Positions 18,204 through 25,484 of a stretch of DNA of 64,000 bases are shown here, in pieces; the stretch's first letter is position 1, and the number at the start of each line of letters is the position of its first letter. A model generated the notes under the pieces. The model made no database searches. It had not been told where the DNA came from and saw only the letters and a list, made by a program, of their open reading frames with translations. The position numbers and the translations under genes were made by a program. Origin of the DNA: Fermentibacter sp964564435 (lineage in GTDB: Bacteria > Fermentibacterota > Fermentibacteria > Fermentibacterales > Fermentibacteraceae); assembly GCA_964564435.1 (NCBI GenBank), contig CAZMAT010000003.1, forward strand, positions 124,001 to 188,000, read 5' to 3'.

Positions 18204-18294
18204 TGGCGGAGGGGGTGGGATTCGAACCCACGGACCCCACTAGGGAGTCAACGGTTTTCGAGACCGCCCCGATCGACCTCTCCGGCACCCCTCC
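18204..18294 (-). tRNA. tRNA-Ser (anticodon CGA)
   Basis: Read on the minus strand, a 7-bp acceptor stem (GGAGGGG/CCCCTCC) with discriminator G and encoded CCA, a D-arm, an anticodon stem GCGGT/ACCGT with loop CTCGAAA (anticodon CGA, reads UCG), a long variable arm (type II) and a T-arm GTGGG-TTCGAAT-CCCAC. The long variable arm and the discriminator G are serine features. Confidence 0.96.
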
Positions 18295-18469
18295 GCACGG
18301 CCCCGAATATCCGCTTTCGGGCCCCCTCGTGCAAATCCGGTCTTGCCCTGCCGGATGACTCGGTCTATTTTCACCCTGCTGTGACCAGATGCCGGAACTT
18401 CACCCTGCATCGCGGGTTGTTGATGGCAGGTACGTCAGTGAGACTCAACTCGGCTCTGCTGGAGGAACG

Positions 18470-19276
18470 ATGCACCGCATGATACTGGTCGCCTCCGTGA
18501 TCCTCGCCGCGGCCTGCGCCTGCCTCAGTGCCGGCGACGGAAGCGGGCCCGCTCCGAACTTCACTTCGACCCTCCTGGTGGACACCGGCTACACGCCCTA
18601 TTCCGGCATCTCCTGGAACAGGGGCGAGTATCCCGTCTTCGTCCTGCACTGGACCCCGTCGGAAGAGGCCGATCACTACGAAGTCCGCGTCTCGACGGAC
18701 CGCATCGACGAATCGAACTGGGACGTCGCCGTGCCGGTGGACACCGTGTCGGGCGGCCAGGATTCCTGCTGGGTCTCCCTCGATCCCGTCGTCTTCGAGA
18801 ACACCTGCATCGGCTGCGGCCTCTGCGTCGATGCCTGCCCCCAGAACGCGATGACCCTGGTCGGCGGACGCGCGGTGATAAACCCCGATTCGTGCACGTC
18901 CTGCGGCCAGTGCGTGCTGGTCTGCCCGGTGAATGCGATCACCGATACGAAGTACGACACCTGGTATTACTTCGCTATCCGCGCCTACTCGGCTTCGGGC
19001 GCCCCGTCCGAGGATGTCGTCTGCACCGCAGACGCCTACAGGATACGGTACTTCGACGACATCTCGCGCTGCCAGCACTGCAACAGCGAAGGAACGTCCA
19101 CCTGCTATGCCGTCATCAACACCCCGCCCTGCCCCGTGGACGCGATCTACTGGGACGAGGACTTCTACATCTACATCGACACCACGAAGTGCATCAGCTG
19201 TGGCATCTGCTTCGAGCACTGCCGGACCGACGGCCTCTACTCCATAAGCAACTACGTGGAGTCGTCCGCACCGTAG
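18470..19276 (+). CDS. Exported FN3-like protein carrying four [4Fe-4S] ferredoxin sites
   Basis: 268 residues. The N-terminus (MHRMILVASVILAAACACLSAG) is a signal peptide, possibly of lipoprotein type. Residues ~45-105 look like the first half of an FN3 domain (VLHWTPSEEADHYEVRVST). A complete 2[4Fe-4S] ferredoxin follows (C113, C116, C119, C123 and C142, C145, C148, C152), and then the second FN3 half (WYYFAIRAYSASGAPS, ~165-180). A second ferredoxin pair has a stretched first motif (C201, C204, C212, C221) and a normal last one (C241, C244, C247, C251). The ferredoxin thus seems inserted into an FN3 loop. It is the first gene of an electron-transfer cluster. GGAGGA precedes the ATG at 18470. 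Role: extracytoplasmic electron carrier, by inference. Confidence 0.85.
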   Translation: MHRMILVASVILAAACACLSAGDGSGPAPNFTSTLLVDTGYTPYSGISWNRGEYPVFVLHWTPSEEADHYEVRVSTDRIDESNWDVAVPVDTVSGGQDSCWVSLDPVVFENTCIGCGLCVDACPQNAMTLVGGRAVINPDSCTSCGQCVLVCPVNAITDTKYDTWYYFAIRAYSASGAPSEDVVCTADAYRIRYFDDISRCQHCNSEGTSTCYAVINTPPCPVDAIYWDEDFYIYIDTTKCISCGICFEHCRTDGLYSISNYVESSAP

Positions 19277-19364
19277 ACGATGCATCCGGGATGCGGTTCC
19301 GCGGCCCGATCCCCGCGATCGGCCGCACCGGGCCGCCCGGGATGGGAAGGAACCGAAGGGAGAG

Positions 19365-19859
19365 ATGCTTGTGAGGTTCATCCCGATTACCGCCCTCGTC
19401 CTTGCCGCTGCAGCCTCCGGCGCAGGCATGGCCTTCTCGACCGATTCGGGCAAGCCGGTCGTCTCCTGGGATGCGGTCGACCCTTCATGGGATCATCTCG
19501 AGATCAGGATCTCCGCAACGCCCTTCGACGAAGCGGCTCCCGCGAAGGGCGCCGTAGTCTCCCTGATCGCCGTCGACAGCCTTTCAGGCGCGTTCCCGCT
19601 GGAAGCCGAACTCGCGGGCAGCTTCGCCGTCGAACCTGAGATCTGCATCGGCTGCGGCCTCTGCGTGTCGGCATGCCCCGTCGATGCCATCACGCTGGTC
19701 GAAGGCAAAGCCCTCGTCGACCCGGCGACCTGCATAGCCTGCGGGCTCTGCGCCTCCTCGTGCCCGGTCTCGGCCATCCTCGCCCCGTCGGCATCCGCGC
19801 ATTTCGCCCTGCTCGGAGTCGACGCCGGGGGTGCCGCCACCATGCTGGGGTCGATCTAG
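19365..19859 (+). CDS. Exported ferredoxin (2[4Fe-4S]) inserted in an FN3-like domain
   Basis: 164 residues. The signal peptide is FIPITALVLAAAASGAG. Residues ~30-90 resemble an FN3 first half (PVVSWDAVDPSWDHLEIRIS). The ferredoxin sites are C94, C97, C100, C104 and C123, C126, C129, C133, each followed by Pro. The last 25 residues (SAHFALLGVDAGGAAT) align with the YYFAIRAYSASGAPS strand of the preceding protein, so both have the ferredoxin nested at the same place. The ATG at 19365 has its ggag only two bases away; the GTG at 19371 is better spaced and may be the true start. The stop is directly followed by the next start. Confidence 0.85.
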   Translation: MLVRFIPITALVLAAAASGAGMAFSTDSGKPVVSWDAVDPSWDHLEIRISATPFDEAAPAKGAVVSLIAVDSLSGAFPLEAELAGSFAVEPEICIGCGLCVSACPVDAITLVEGKALVDPATCIACGLCASSCPVSAILAPSASAHFALLGVDAGGAATMLGSI

Positions 19860-20093
19860 GTGCCGCTGCGCAGGTATCTACTGCCTGTGCTTGTGCTTGC
19901 GATCGCGGCGCTAGCCCTCGCCGGGACGAAGTACAGGATAGACCGTACGCGCTGCACGGGTTGCGGCGACTGCGACAGGATCTGCCCCGTGGATGCCGTC
20001 GAGATCGTGGACGGCTACTCGACCATCGACCCCGATGCCTGCATAGGCTGCGGCATGTGCCTGGGGGTGTGCAGCCATGACGCGGTACGCTAG
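19860..20093 (+). CDS. Small exported 2[4Fe-4S] ferredoxin
   Basis: 77 residues starting with GTG immediately after the preceding TAG. The N-terminus (PLRRYLLPVLVLAIAALALAG) is a signal peptide with an Arg-Arg pair that loosely resembles a Tat signal; the other ferredoxins in the cluster lack one. The mature part is a minimal bacterial ferredoxin: C32, C35, C38, C42-Pro and C61, C64, C67, C71. The last motif has CS in place of the usual CP. Expected to carry electrons at low potential outside the cytoplasm. It overlaps the next gene by 17 bases, which implies coupled translation. Confidence 0.85.
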   Translation: MPLRRYLLPVLVLAIAALALAGTKYRIDRTRCTGCGDCDRICPVDAVEIVDGYSTIDPDACIGCGMCLGVCSHDAVR

Positions 20094-20319
20094 CCTCGCG
20101 GGCCTGCTGATGCTGCTTCTCGCCGCTGCCTGCAGCGGTCCGTCGGACACGACGCAGCTCGTGGTGGATCCGGACCTCTGCATCGGCTGCGGTGAATGCG
20201 AGGAAGTCTGCCCCTACGGTGCCGTTGAGGTCGTCGACGGCCATGCCGTGATCGACCCCGCCCTCTGCCACTTCTGCCTGAGGTGCGTCGAGGAGTGTCC
20301 GAAGGGGGCGATCTACTGA
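20077..20319 (+). CDS. Small ferredoxin lipoprotein, 2[4Fe-4S]
   Basis: 80 residues. The signal (YASLAGLLMLLLAAAC) ends at C19, which could be lipidated; the -3 residue is Ala instead of Leu, so the lipobox is imperfect. The ferredoxin sites are C35, C38, C41, C45-Pro and C64, C67, C70, C74-Pro, the latter reading CHFCLRCVEECP. Membrane tethering would place a ferredoxin at the periplasmic face of a membrane next to the barrel encoded by the following gene. Its TGA stop overlaps the ATG of the barrel gene (TGATG), so their synthesis is coupled. Confidence 0.85.
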   Translation: MTRYASLAGLLMLLLAAACSGPSDTTQLVVDPDLCIGCGECEEVCPYGAVEVVDGHAVIDPALCHFCLRCVEECPKGAIY

Positions 20320-21524
20320 TGAAGAAGCTCTCTCTGATCCTGCTCGTGCTTTCCGCCGCCGCCTGGTCGGCTGCGCTGGAGCAGTTCGTATCCCTGTCGG
20401 TCGAATCCGACAGCCTCGGGGTCTCCCCCGGCCGCAGGCAGGCCCTGTGGAACGGCATGATCTCCGAGGATTCCTGGGGCGTCAGGGTCACCGACAGATA
20501 TCTCGATGCCGACAGCGGCGGGCTCGTCCCCCGGCGCTTCCTGGGCAGGAACGACCTGCTGGTGGATGGTGACGCCAGATTCGGCGCCCTCACCGTCAGC
20601 CCCGGCTTCAGATGGAACACCGCCGCGGGCGACGGCCTCGACTTCATCCTGCCCGACCAGCAGGGCACGGTGCTCGACCGCTCCTACACCAGGCCCGGGC
20701 TCGGCCTCGGTGTCTCGCTGCCCCACGGGTTCGGCGCGTTCGTCGAGGGCAGCCTCGTGGAGCGCAGCCTCGAGTACCCCGACGGTTCCTCCCTCGGCTG
20801 GTCCGGCCAGGGCGCCGAGGGCTACGTCGAGTGGGACGCCCCGGGCCTCTTCTGGGCCAGGGCCGGAGGCTCCTTCCGCAAGCACTCGAGCGACGACATC
20901 GGGTTCGATACCGACTGGTCCGAAGTCGGCGCAGCCGTGGGCATCCGAACCACCGTGCTGCCCGCAAGGGTCCAGCTCGTCGGCCAGGCCGAGTTCGGCT
21001 CCCTTTCGGGGGAGGACTACCTGGGGGGCGACCTGGGCGAGAGGGCTTCGCTCCGGCTGCGCGCCGTCAGGTCCTTCACTCCCGGGATGGCGCTGGACAT
21101 GACAGTGTTCTCGTCTCTAGACCATCGCGACGGGGCCTGGTACAGGGCTGCCTCATCGGGTGCCGCGAGGCTTGTCCTGACGCGCGGGAGGCCCGGGGAG
21201 ATCCCCAGCCAGCTCGTGCTGGGGGGGCAGGTGACGTCCTCGTCGTTCACGACCGCGCGCTTCGAGGCCTCCGGCAGGCTCCACCTGGTCGAGGGGCTGT
21301 CCACGCTGCTCTCGGCCACGGCCCGCAGGATCCCGACAACCGTCGCGGGCGCCGGGCCCGGACGCGACTGGGTGACCCTCGGCGCCGGACTCGAATACAG
21401 GATATCCACCCTCGCCGTCGTCTGGGCGAAGGTGCAGCAGGAACTGACGATACTGAACGACACCGAGGACTGGACGAGGCTGGACGCCGGGATCCAGTTC
21501 TGGCCGCCTTCCATCAGTATCTGA
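20319..21524 (+). CDS. Outer-membrane beta-barrel protein coupled to the ferredoxin genes
   Basis: 401 residues. The signal peptide is KKLSLILLVLSAAAWSA. The mature protein is a series of amphipathic strands with short turns (ALTVSPGFRWNTAAG, GFGAFVEGSLVERSLEYP, GYVEWDAPGLFWARAGGSF, ASLRLRAVRSFTPGMALDMTVFSSL) that alternate as in outer-membrane porins. It has no CXXCH haem motif and no cysteines in the stretches inspected. Its start overlaps the ferredoxin lipoprotein stop. By analogy with porin-cytochrome conduits it could hold a ferredoxin in the outer membrane; this is inference. It does not end in Phe (…PSISI), so some other family of surface protein cannot be ruled out. Confidence 0.6.
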   Translation: MKKLSLILLVLSAAAWSAALEQFVSLSVESDSLGVSPGRRQALWNGMISEDSWGVRVTDRYLDADSGGLVPRRFLGRNDLLVDGDARFGALTVSPGFRWNTAAGDGLDFILPDQQGTVLDRSYTRPGLGLGVSLPHGFGAFVEGSLVERSLEYPDGSSLGWSGQGAEGYVEWDAPGLFWARAGGSFRKHSSDDIGFDTDWSEVGAAVGIRTTVLPARVQLVGQAEFGSLSGEDYLGGDLGERASLRLRAVRSFTPGMALDMTVFSSLDHRDGAWYRAASSGAARLVLTRGRPGEIPSQLVLGGQVTSSSFTTARFEASGRLHLVEGLSTLLSATARRIPTTVAGAGPGRDWVTLGAGLEYRISTLAVVWAKVQQELTILNDTEDWTRLDAGIQFWPPSISI

Positions 21525-21576
21525 ATCACCTCTCCAGGGGTCCCGGCACCGGCCGGGGCCCCGTGGGAAGCCGCCG

Positions 21577-22707
21577 ATGACACTCGACCCCCTGATCCGC
21601 GGAGCCGCCCTCGGCCTCGCCACCGGAACGGCCTGCCTGGCCTCCTGCGGCCCGGTCTACGGGGCCTACCTGCTCTCCGAGAAGAGGTCGGGTCTCGAGT
21701 CGCTGCGCGTGCTCCTCGAGCTCAACCTGGGAAGGTTCCTTTCCTACGCCGCCTTCGGAGCCCTTTTCGGCCTGCTGGGAGGGTCGCTCCCAGTCTCGAT
21801 AAGGGGGCCCCTGGCGGCGGCTGGATACATCCTCTTCTCCGTCTATCTCCTTCTCTCGGTCGTCCGTGCCAGGAAGTCGTGCGGCGGCGGATGCTCAACT
21901 TCCAAGCTAACCCGCTTCACCCGGAGTCCGCTGCTGCTGGGCGTGCTCACCGGCCTCTCGGTGTGCCCCTCGTTCCTGATCGCGGTAACAGGCGCGTTCG
22001 AATCCAGCGGTCCACTGAGCGGAGCTCTCCTCTTCTCGGGATTCTTCGCGGGGACGACCGTATACATGCTTCCTTTCGCAGTCCTGGGACTTTTCACCAG
22101 GAAGGCCTGGTTCACCACGATCGCGAGGGTTCTTGCAGTCATCGTCTCGGTCTACTTCCTGGCCGTCGGGGTGCGCATGGCCCTGGCTCTGATCAATCCC
22201 GGCGTATCGCAGACCACCGGCACCGCGGGCGCTCCCTCCGACGGTGAAGGGCCGGCATACGCGGCGCTCGAGGAGGATACGCTCTATTTCGTGGGCATAC
22301 CGGGCGACCCGGCGGATCACGCACAGGATCTCGCCGCGTTCTTCGGCTCGCAGGAAGGCCCCGGAGCCGTCTTCGTCGCCGTCGCCCCCGCCGATCCGAC
22401 TTCGTTCGCCGGGCGCATCCCCGAGCTTTCCTCGGTCATCGTGCCCTGGTGGGTCGACCCGAGGAGCGGGATCGCCCTCGAGCCATGGCAGGCCGAGTTC
22501 GCATGGGTCGTGGAAGCTCGCAGATACAGGGCCTTCGCGGTCGAGTACGAGCCGTGGTGCGAGGACAGGGCCGAGACGATCCGGTCGTTCCTCGACAGAT
22601 ACAGCTTCAGTGTGGAGCCCGATTCCGGATTCACTTTCCTGATGCAGAACACCCTCGAGTGTCCGCCGGATTCCTGCGCGACGTGCCCCCTCGGGGCGTT
22701 CGAGTAG
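21577..22707 (+). CDS. CcdA/DsbD-fold membrane protein with cysteine-rich C-terminal tail
   Basis: 376 residues with about six membrane helices in the first 205 residues. Paired cysteines lie where thiol carriers of the CcdA/UreH-like fold have theirs: C20 and C24-Gly-Pro in helix 1 and C130-Pro near helix 4. A basic loop has C102 and C106. After the membrane part, a ~165-residue soluble domain ends in E-C-P-P-D-S-C-A-T-C-P-L-G-A-F-E. That CPLGAF tail recalls the CPLGAFQ and CPMGAFQ sites of the NapH-like protein at 23979. Proteins of this fold pass electrons as thiols from cytoplasmic thioredoxin to the periplasm. It lies 52 bases after the barrel gene on the same strand and may supply reductant to the exported ferredoxins. 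Confidence 0.7.
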   Translation: MTLDPLIRGAALGLATGTACLASCGPVYGAYLLSEKRSGLESLRVLLELNLGRFLSYAAFGALFGLLGGSLPVSIRGPLAAAGYILFSVYLLLSVVRARKSCGGGCSTSKLTRFTRSPLLLGVLTGLSVCPSFLIAVTGAFESSGPLSGALLFSGFFAGTTVYMLPFAVLGLFTRKAWFTTIARVLAVIVSVYFLAVGVRMALALINPGVSQTTGTAGAPSDGEGPAYAALEEDTLYFVGIPGDPADHAQDLAAFFGSQEGPGAVFVAVAPADPTSFAGRIPELSSVIVPWWVDPRSGIALEPWQAEFAWVVEARRYRAFAVEYEPWCEDRAETIRSFLDRYSFSVEPDSGFTFLMQNTLECPPDSCATCPLGAFE

Positions 22708-22754
22708 CCTGACCCGCGCCTGACGCGGGGCTCGGCAGTTTCATGGAGGAAGAG

Positions 22755-23957
22755 ATGCCCACGGATTTCAGTGCTGGATATGCCGGACCCAGGGTCAAAT
22801 CCGACTGCCTGGTCACCTTCGCGCCCGGAGAGGGCGCCCTGGAAGTCTCGATCACTGGAGAGGCGGATCACGCCCCCCTCGAAGCGGCCATCAGGGCCGT
22901 CGCCGACAGGCTGGGTGTCGGCGGCAGGGTGACCGTGAAGGATTCCGGGGCCCTTCCCTTCGTGGCGGCAGCCCGTTTCGAGGCTGCGGCGAGGAGGGCG
23001 CTCGGCGGCAGCCTGACCCCCCTTCCACCTGCGGTGGTCTTCCAGCCGTCGCCCAGGGTACGCCCCCGCAGATCGAGGCTGTACCTTCCCGGCAACCGCC
23101 CGGAGTTCCTGCCCAAGGCCGTCTCGTCGGGCGCGGACGGCGTGATACTGGACCTCGAGGACAGCGTCTCCCCCGACAGGAAGTTCGAGGCCAGGATACT
23201 GGTGGCCCACGCCCTCGCATCCATGGACTTCGGCGGGGTGGAGATCATGGTGCGCATCAACCAGGGGGCCGAGGGCGACGAGGACCTCGCCTGGATCATC
23301 CCGCAGAGGGTTCAGCACGTGCTTGTGCCCAAGGTCGAGACCCCCTCGAGGATCTCGGACGTCCGCGCACTTTCGGAGAAGATCGCGAAGCGGTGCCACA
23401 GGCCTGGGCTGCCGTGGTTCATGCCCATCATCGAGAGCCCCCTCGGGATCCTCTCTGCGCTGGACATCGCCCGCGCAGTGCCCGAAACCGCCGCCCTCAC
23501 CCTGGGCCTGCAGGACCTGACCGCCGAGCTTGGCGTGAGGCCCACGCCGGGCGGACGAGAGAGCTTCTTCTCGCGCAGCATGATCGTGCTCGCCGCCAGG
23601 GCGGCCGGGCTCCAGCCGATCGATACCGTCTACGCCGACGTGAAGAACGAGGAGGGGCTCAGGGCATCCATCTCAGAGGCCCGCGAACTGGGATTCATCG
23701 GCAAGGGATGCGTCCATCCCGGGCAGGTCGCTGCCATCAACCAGGGTTTCATGCCCGACGCCGAGTCGATCGAGTACGCGAAGAAGGTCGTGCTCGCCAT
23801 GGAGGAGGCGCAGAGCCGCGGGCTGGGCGCGGTGGCCCTGGGCAGCAAGATGATCGACCCCGCCGTCGCGAGGCAGGCCGAGGCCACCGTAGCGGAAGCC
23901 GTCATGTTCGGGATCATCCCCGAAGGCTGGAGGGATGCCGCGGGGGCGGGTGAATAG
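22755..23957 (+). CDS. CitD-CitE fusion: acyl-carrier domain joined to a citrate-lyase beta-like lyase
   Basis: 400 residues. Residues ~8-95 match the citrate lyase acyl carrier protein CitD: VKSDCLVTFAP, LEAAIRAVADRLGVGG and VTVKDSGALPFVAAARFEAAARRA. The Ser in K-S-D (S16) is where CitD carries its phosphoribosyl-dephospho-CoA group. Residues ~105-395 are a HpcH/CitE TIM barrel (RSRLYLPGNRPEF, SSGADGVILDLEDSV, VRINQ, PIIESPLGI, GFIGKGCVHPGQ), which cleaves citryl or malyl/methylmalyl thioesters to acetyl thioester plus a 2-oxo acid. In citrate lyase CitD and CitE are separate subunits. No CitF, CitC, CitX or CitG is in the window. I chose the ATG at 22755, spaced correctly from GGAGGA; a further ATG lies 12 bases upstream. 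Confidence 0.82.
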   Translation: MPTDFSAGYAGPRVKSDCLVTFAPGEGALEVSITGEADHAPLEAAIRAVADRLGVGGRVTVKDSGALPFVAAARFEAAARRALGGSLTPLPPAVVFQPSPRVRPRRSRLYLPGNRPEFLPKAVSSGADGVILDLEDSVSPDRKFEARILVAHALASMDFGGVEIMVRINQGAEGDEDLAWIIPQRVQHVLVPKVETPSRISDVRALSEKIAKRCHRPGLPWFMPIIESPLGILSALDIARAVPETAALTLGLQDLTAELGVRPTPGGRESFFSRSMIVLAARAAGLQPIDTVYADVKNEEGLRASISEARELGFIGKGCVHPGQVAAINQGFMPDAESIEYAKKVVLAMEEAQSRGLGAVALGSKMIDPAVARQAEATVAEAVMFGIIPEGWRDAAGAGE

Positions 23958-23978
23958 AACCGGGCGGCCGGGGCCGCC

Positions 23979-25418
23979 CTAGCCCTCCTTCGTGCCGATC
24001 TCGCAGCTCCCGGAGGAAGGCTCGCCGGGCATCCCGCAGGACTGCCCCCTGCGCCCGGTGAGGCGGCACAGTTTCGTCCACAGGCCGGCCCGGCAGGCCA
24101 GCCCCAGCACGAACCCGTAGAAGCACAGGTACCGGCAGAAGAACCTGCCCCAGAGGATCGAAAGGACTGCCGCGGCCAGGCCGAGCACCAGGTTTCCCGC
24201 GAGGAACAGGGTGAACACAGCCCTGAACGGATCCACCTCGCAGAACAGGGCGGCCCAGGGCACGTCGAGGATGCCTCTCCAGGCCAGGACGACAGCCGCG
24301 CAGAAGAGCACGAACAGCACCGTCCTCGCTCCGAGCAGGATCCGGTCGAGCTTCCGGCCGGGCTGGGGGAGGCGCAGGATGTCTAGCTTCCAGAGGATCT
24401 CCTGGAAGGCCCCCATCGGGCAGACCCATCCGCAGTAGACCCTTCCGAAGAAGAGCGCGTGGACGACCGGCAGAGCCAGCAGGAGGATGCCGGCGAGCCC
24501 GAGGAAGGATATCGCCGTGCCGCCGAGGGCGTACTGGAACGCGCCCAGGGGGCAGAAGCATCCCTGGACCACGAAACCCAGAAGCAGGAGGCTCAGGGAC
24601 AGCACGACGAGCCGTGTAGCCCGTGCCTTCCTCCTAGTCTTCCTCCCGCCCCGCAGCTTCCTCGATGCGATGGTCGCGAAGGCGAGGAGCACCGCCGTGA
24701 TGCAGAGGATGACCAACGTCCTCGTGCGACCGGTCGAGGGGTTGCCGCAGGTGTCGTCCGTCCATCTCCCCGCCCAGTGAGGGCAGAGCTGCCTCTCGTA
24801 CGGGCAGGCCGCCGCAGGCGGGAGGCCGCGAGGGCAGCCCAGCGAGACGAAGGCGGGCGGAGCGCCGGCGGAATCCTGCAGCGCCGACGCGGTGGTATCG
24901 GCCGTCAGCGGCCCCGGGTTGTCGCAGCGGCCGTCGGCGCCTTCATCCCTGTAGAGGGCGCATGACGGCGCTTCCGCGTAGCAGGCCTGCTCGGGGGTGT
25001 AGCCGAGGGGGCAGGAGACCACGACGCAGTCGGAGTCGTCGGTGGTCTGGCCCTGACTGGCGCTGTCGGGAGCCGTGACGCCGATGGAATCGGACTGTAC
25101 TTCCTGCTGGACAACCGGATCGGGCGGGGTCGAATCCGGGCCCGTGTCAGGCCCCGTATCCGGATCGACCAGGGTTGTGTCAGCCGTGGAGACGATAGTG
25201 TCGGCCGGAGTGACATCGGGCTCGACCGCTTCCGTATCGGGCTCCGCCACCGACGGCTGGGGGCCCGGATTGTCGCACAGGCCGTCTCCGTCGGAGTCGG
25301 TGAACAGCCCGCAGGTGGGGGCCGATTCGGGGCAGGCGTTCCCGGGCGGGAAGCCCAGCGGGCATGTCGCCAGAGCCGCCGATGTCAGGATGAATGCAAA
25401 CCAGAACGAGGTTCTCAT
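23979..25418 (-). CDS. NapH/FixG-like membrane Fe-S protein with three exported 4-Cys repeats
   Basis: 479 residues. After a signal-like N-terminus there are three Cys repeats with identical spacing, C-x9-C-x6-C-x11-C: C19/29/36/48, C136/146/153/165 and C195/205/212/224. They begin CP(L/R)G and end near DNPGP or GNP. A low-complexity Asp/Thr/Pro linker separates the first two. The C-terminal half has about five membrane helices and the NapH-family cluster sites C287-F-C289-P-L-G-A-F-Q, C329-GWVC333-PMGAFQ and C428-RYLC432. NapH-type proteins pass electrons from quinol to periplasmic redox partners. The Cys repeats could bind metal or Fe-S, or form disulfides. It follows the candidate selenoprotein gene by 66 bases and converges on the CitD-CitE gene. 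Confidence 0.75.
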   Translation of the reverse strand: MRTSFWFAFILTSAALATCPLGFPPGNACPESAPTCGLFTDSDGDGLCDNPGPQPSVAEPDTEAVEPDVTPADTIVSTADTTLVDPDTGPDTGPDSTPPDPVVQQEVQSDSIGVTAPDSASQGQTTDDSDCVVVSCPLGYTPEQACYAEAPSCALYRDEGADGRCDNPGPLTADTTASALQDSAGAPPAFVSLGCPRGLPPAAACPYERQLCPHWAGRWTDDTCGNPSTGRTRTLVILCITAVLLAFATIASRKLRGGRKTRRKARATRLVVLSLSLLLLGFVVQGCFCPLGAFQYALGGTAISFLGLAGILLLALPVVHALFFGRVYCGWVCPMGAFQEILWKLDILRLPQPGRKLDRILLGARTVLFVLFCAAVVLAWRGILDVPWAALFCEVDPFRAVFTLFLAGNLVLGLAAAVLSILWGRFFCRYLCFYGFVLGLACRAGLWTKLCRLTGRRGQSCGMPGEPSSGSCEIGTKEG

Positions 25419-25447
25419 CCGCCGGTCAGTGTCTCCCCGAATGGAGC

Positions 25448-25472
25448 GCGGGGCGCCATGGAAGCGCCCCGC
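25448..25472 (-). terminator. Hairpin between candidate selenoprotein and NapH-like genes
   Basis: A 9-bp perfect stem (gcggggcgc/gcgccccgc) with a 7-base loop lies in the 66-base gap. It could end or attenuate the transcript of the upstream gene. A closely related sequence, gcgccgtggaagcgc, follows the stop codon at 816. Confidence 0.45.
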
Positions 25473-25484
25473 TGCTGGATGATC

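Noticed and set aside
18092..18358. 88-codon frame across the MITE and tRNA-Ser
   Set aside because: It runs through the right terminal repeat and the tRNA gene, so it cannot be a real protein gene.
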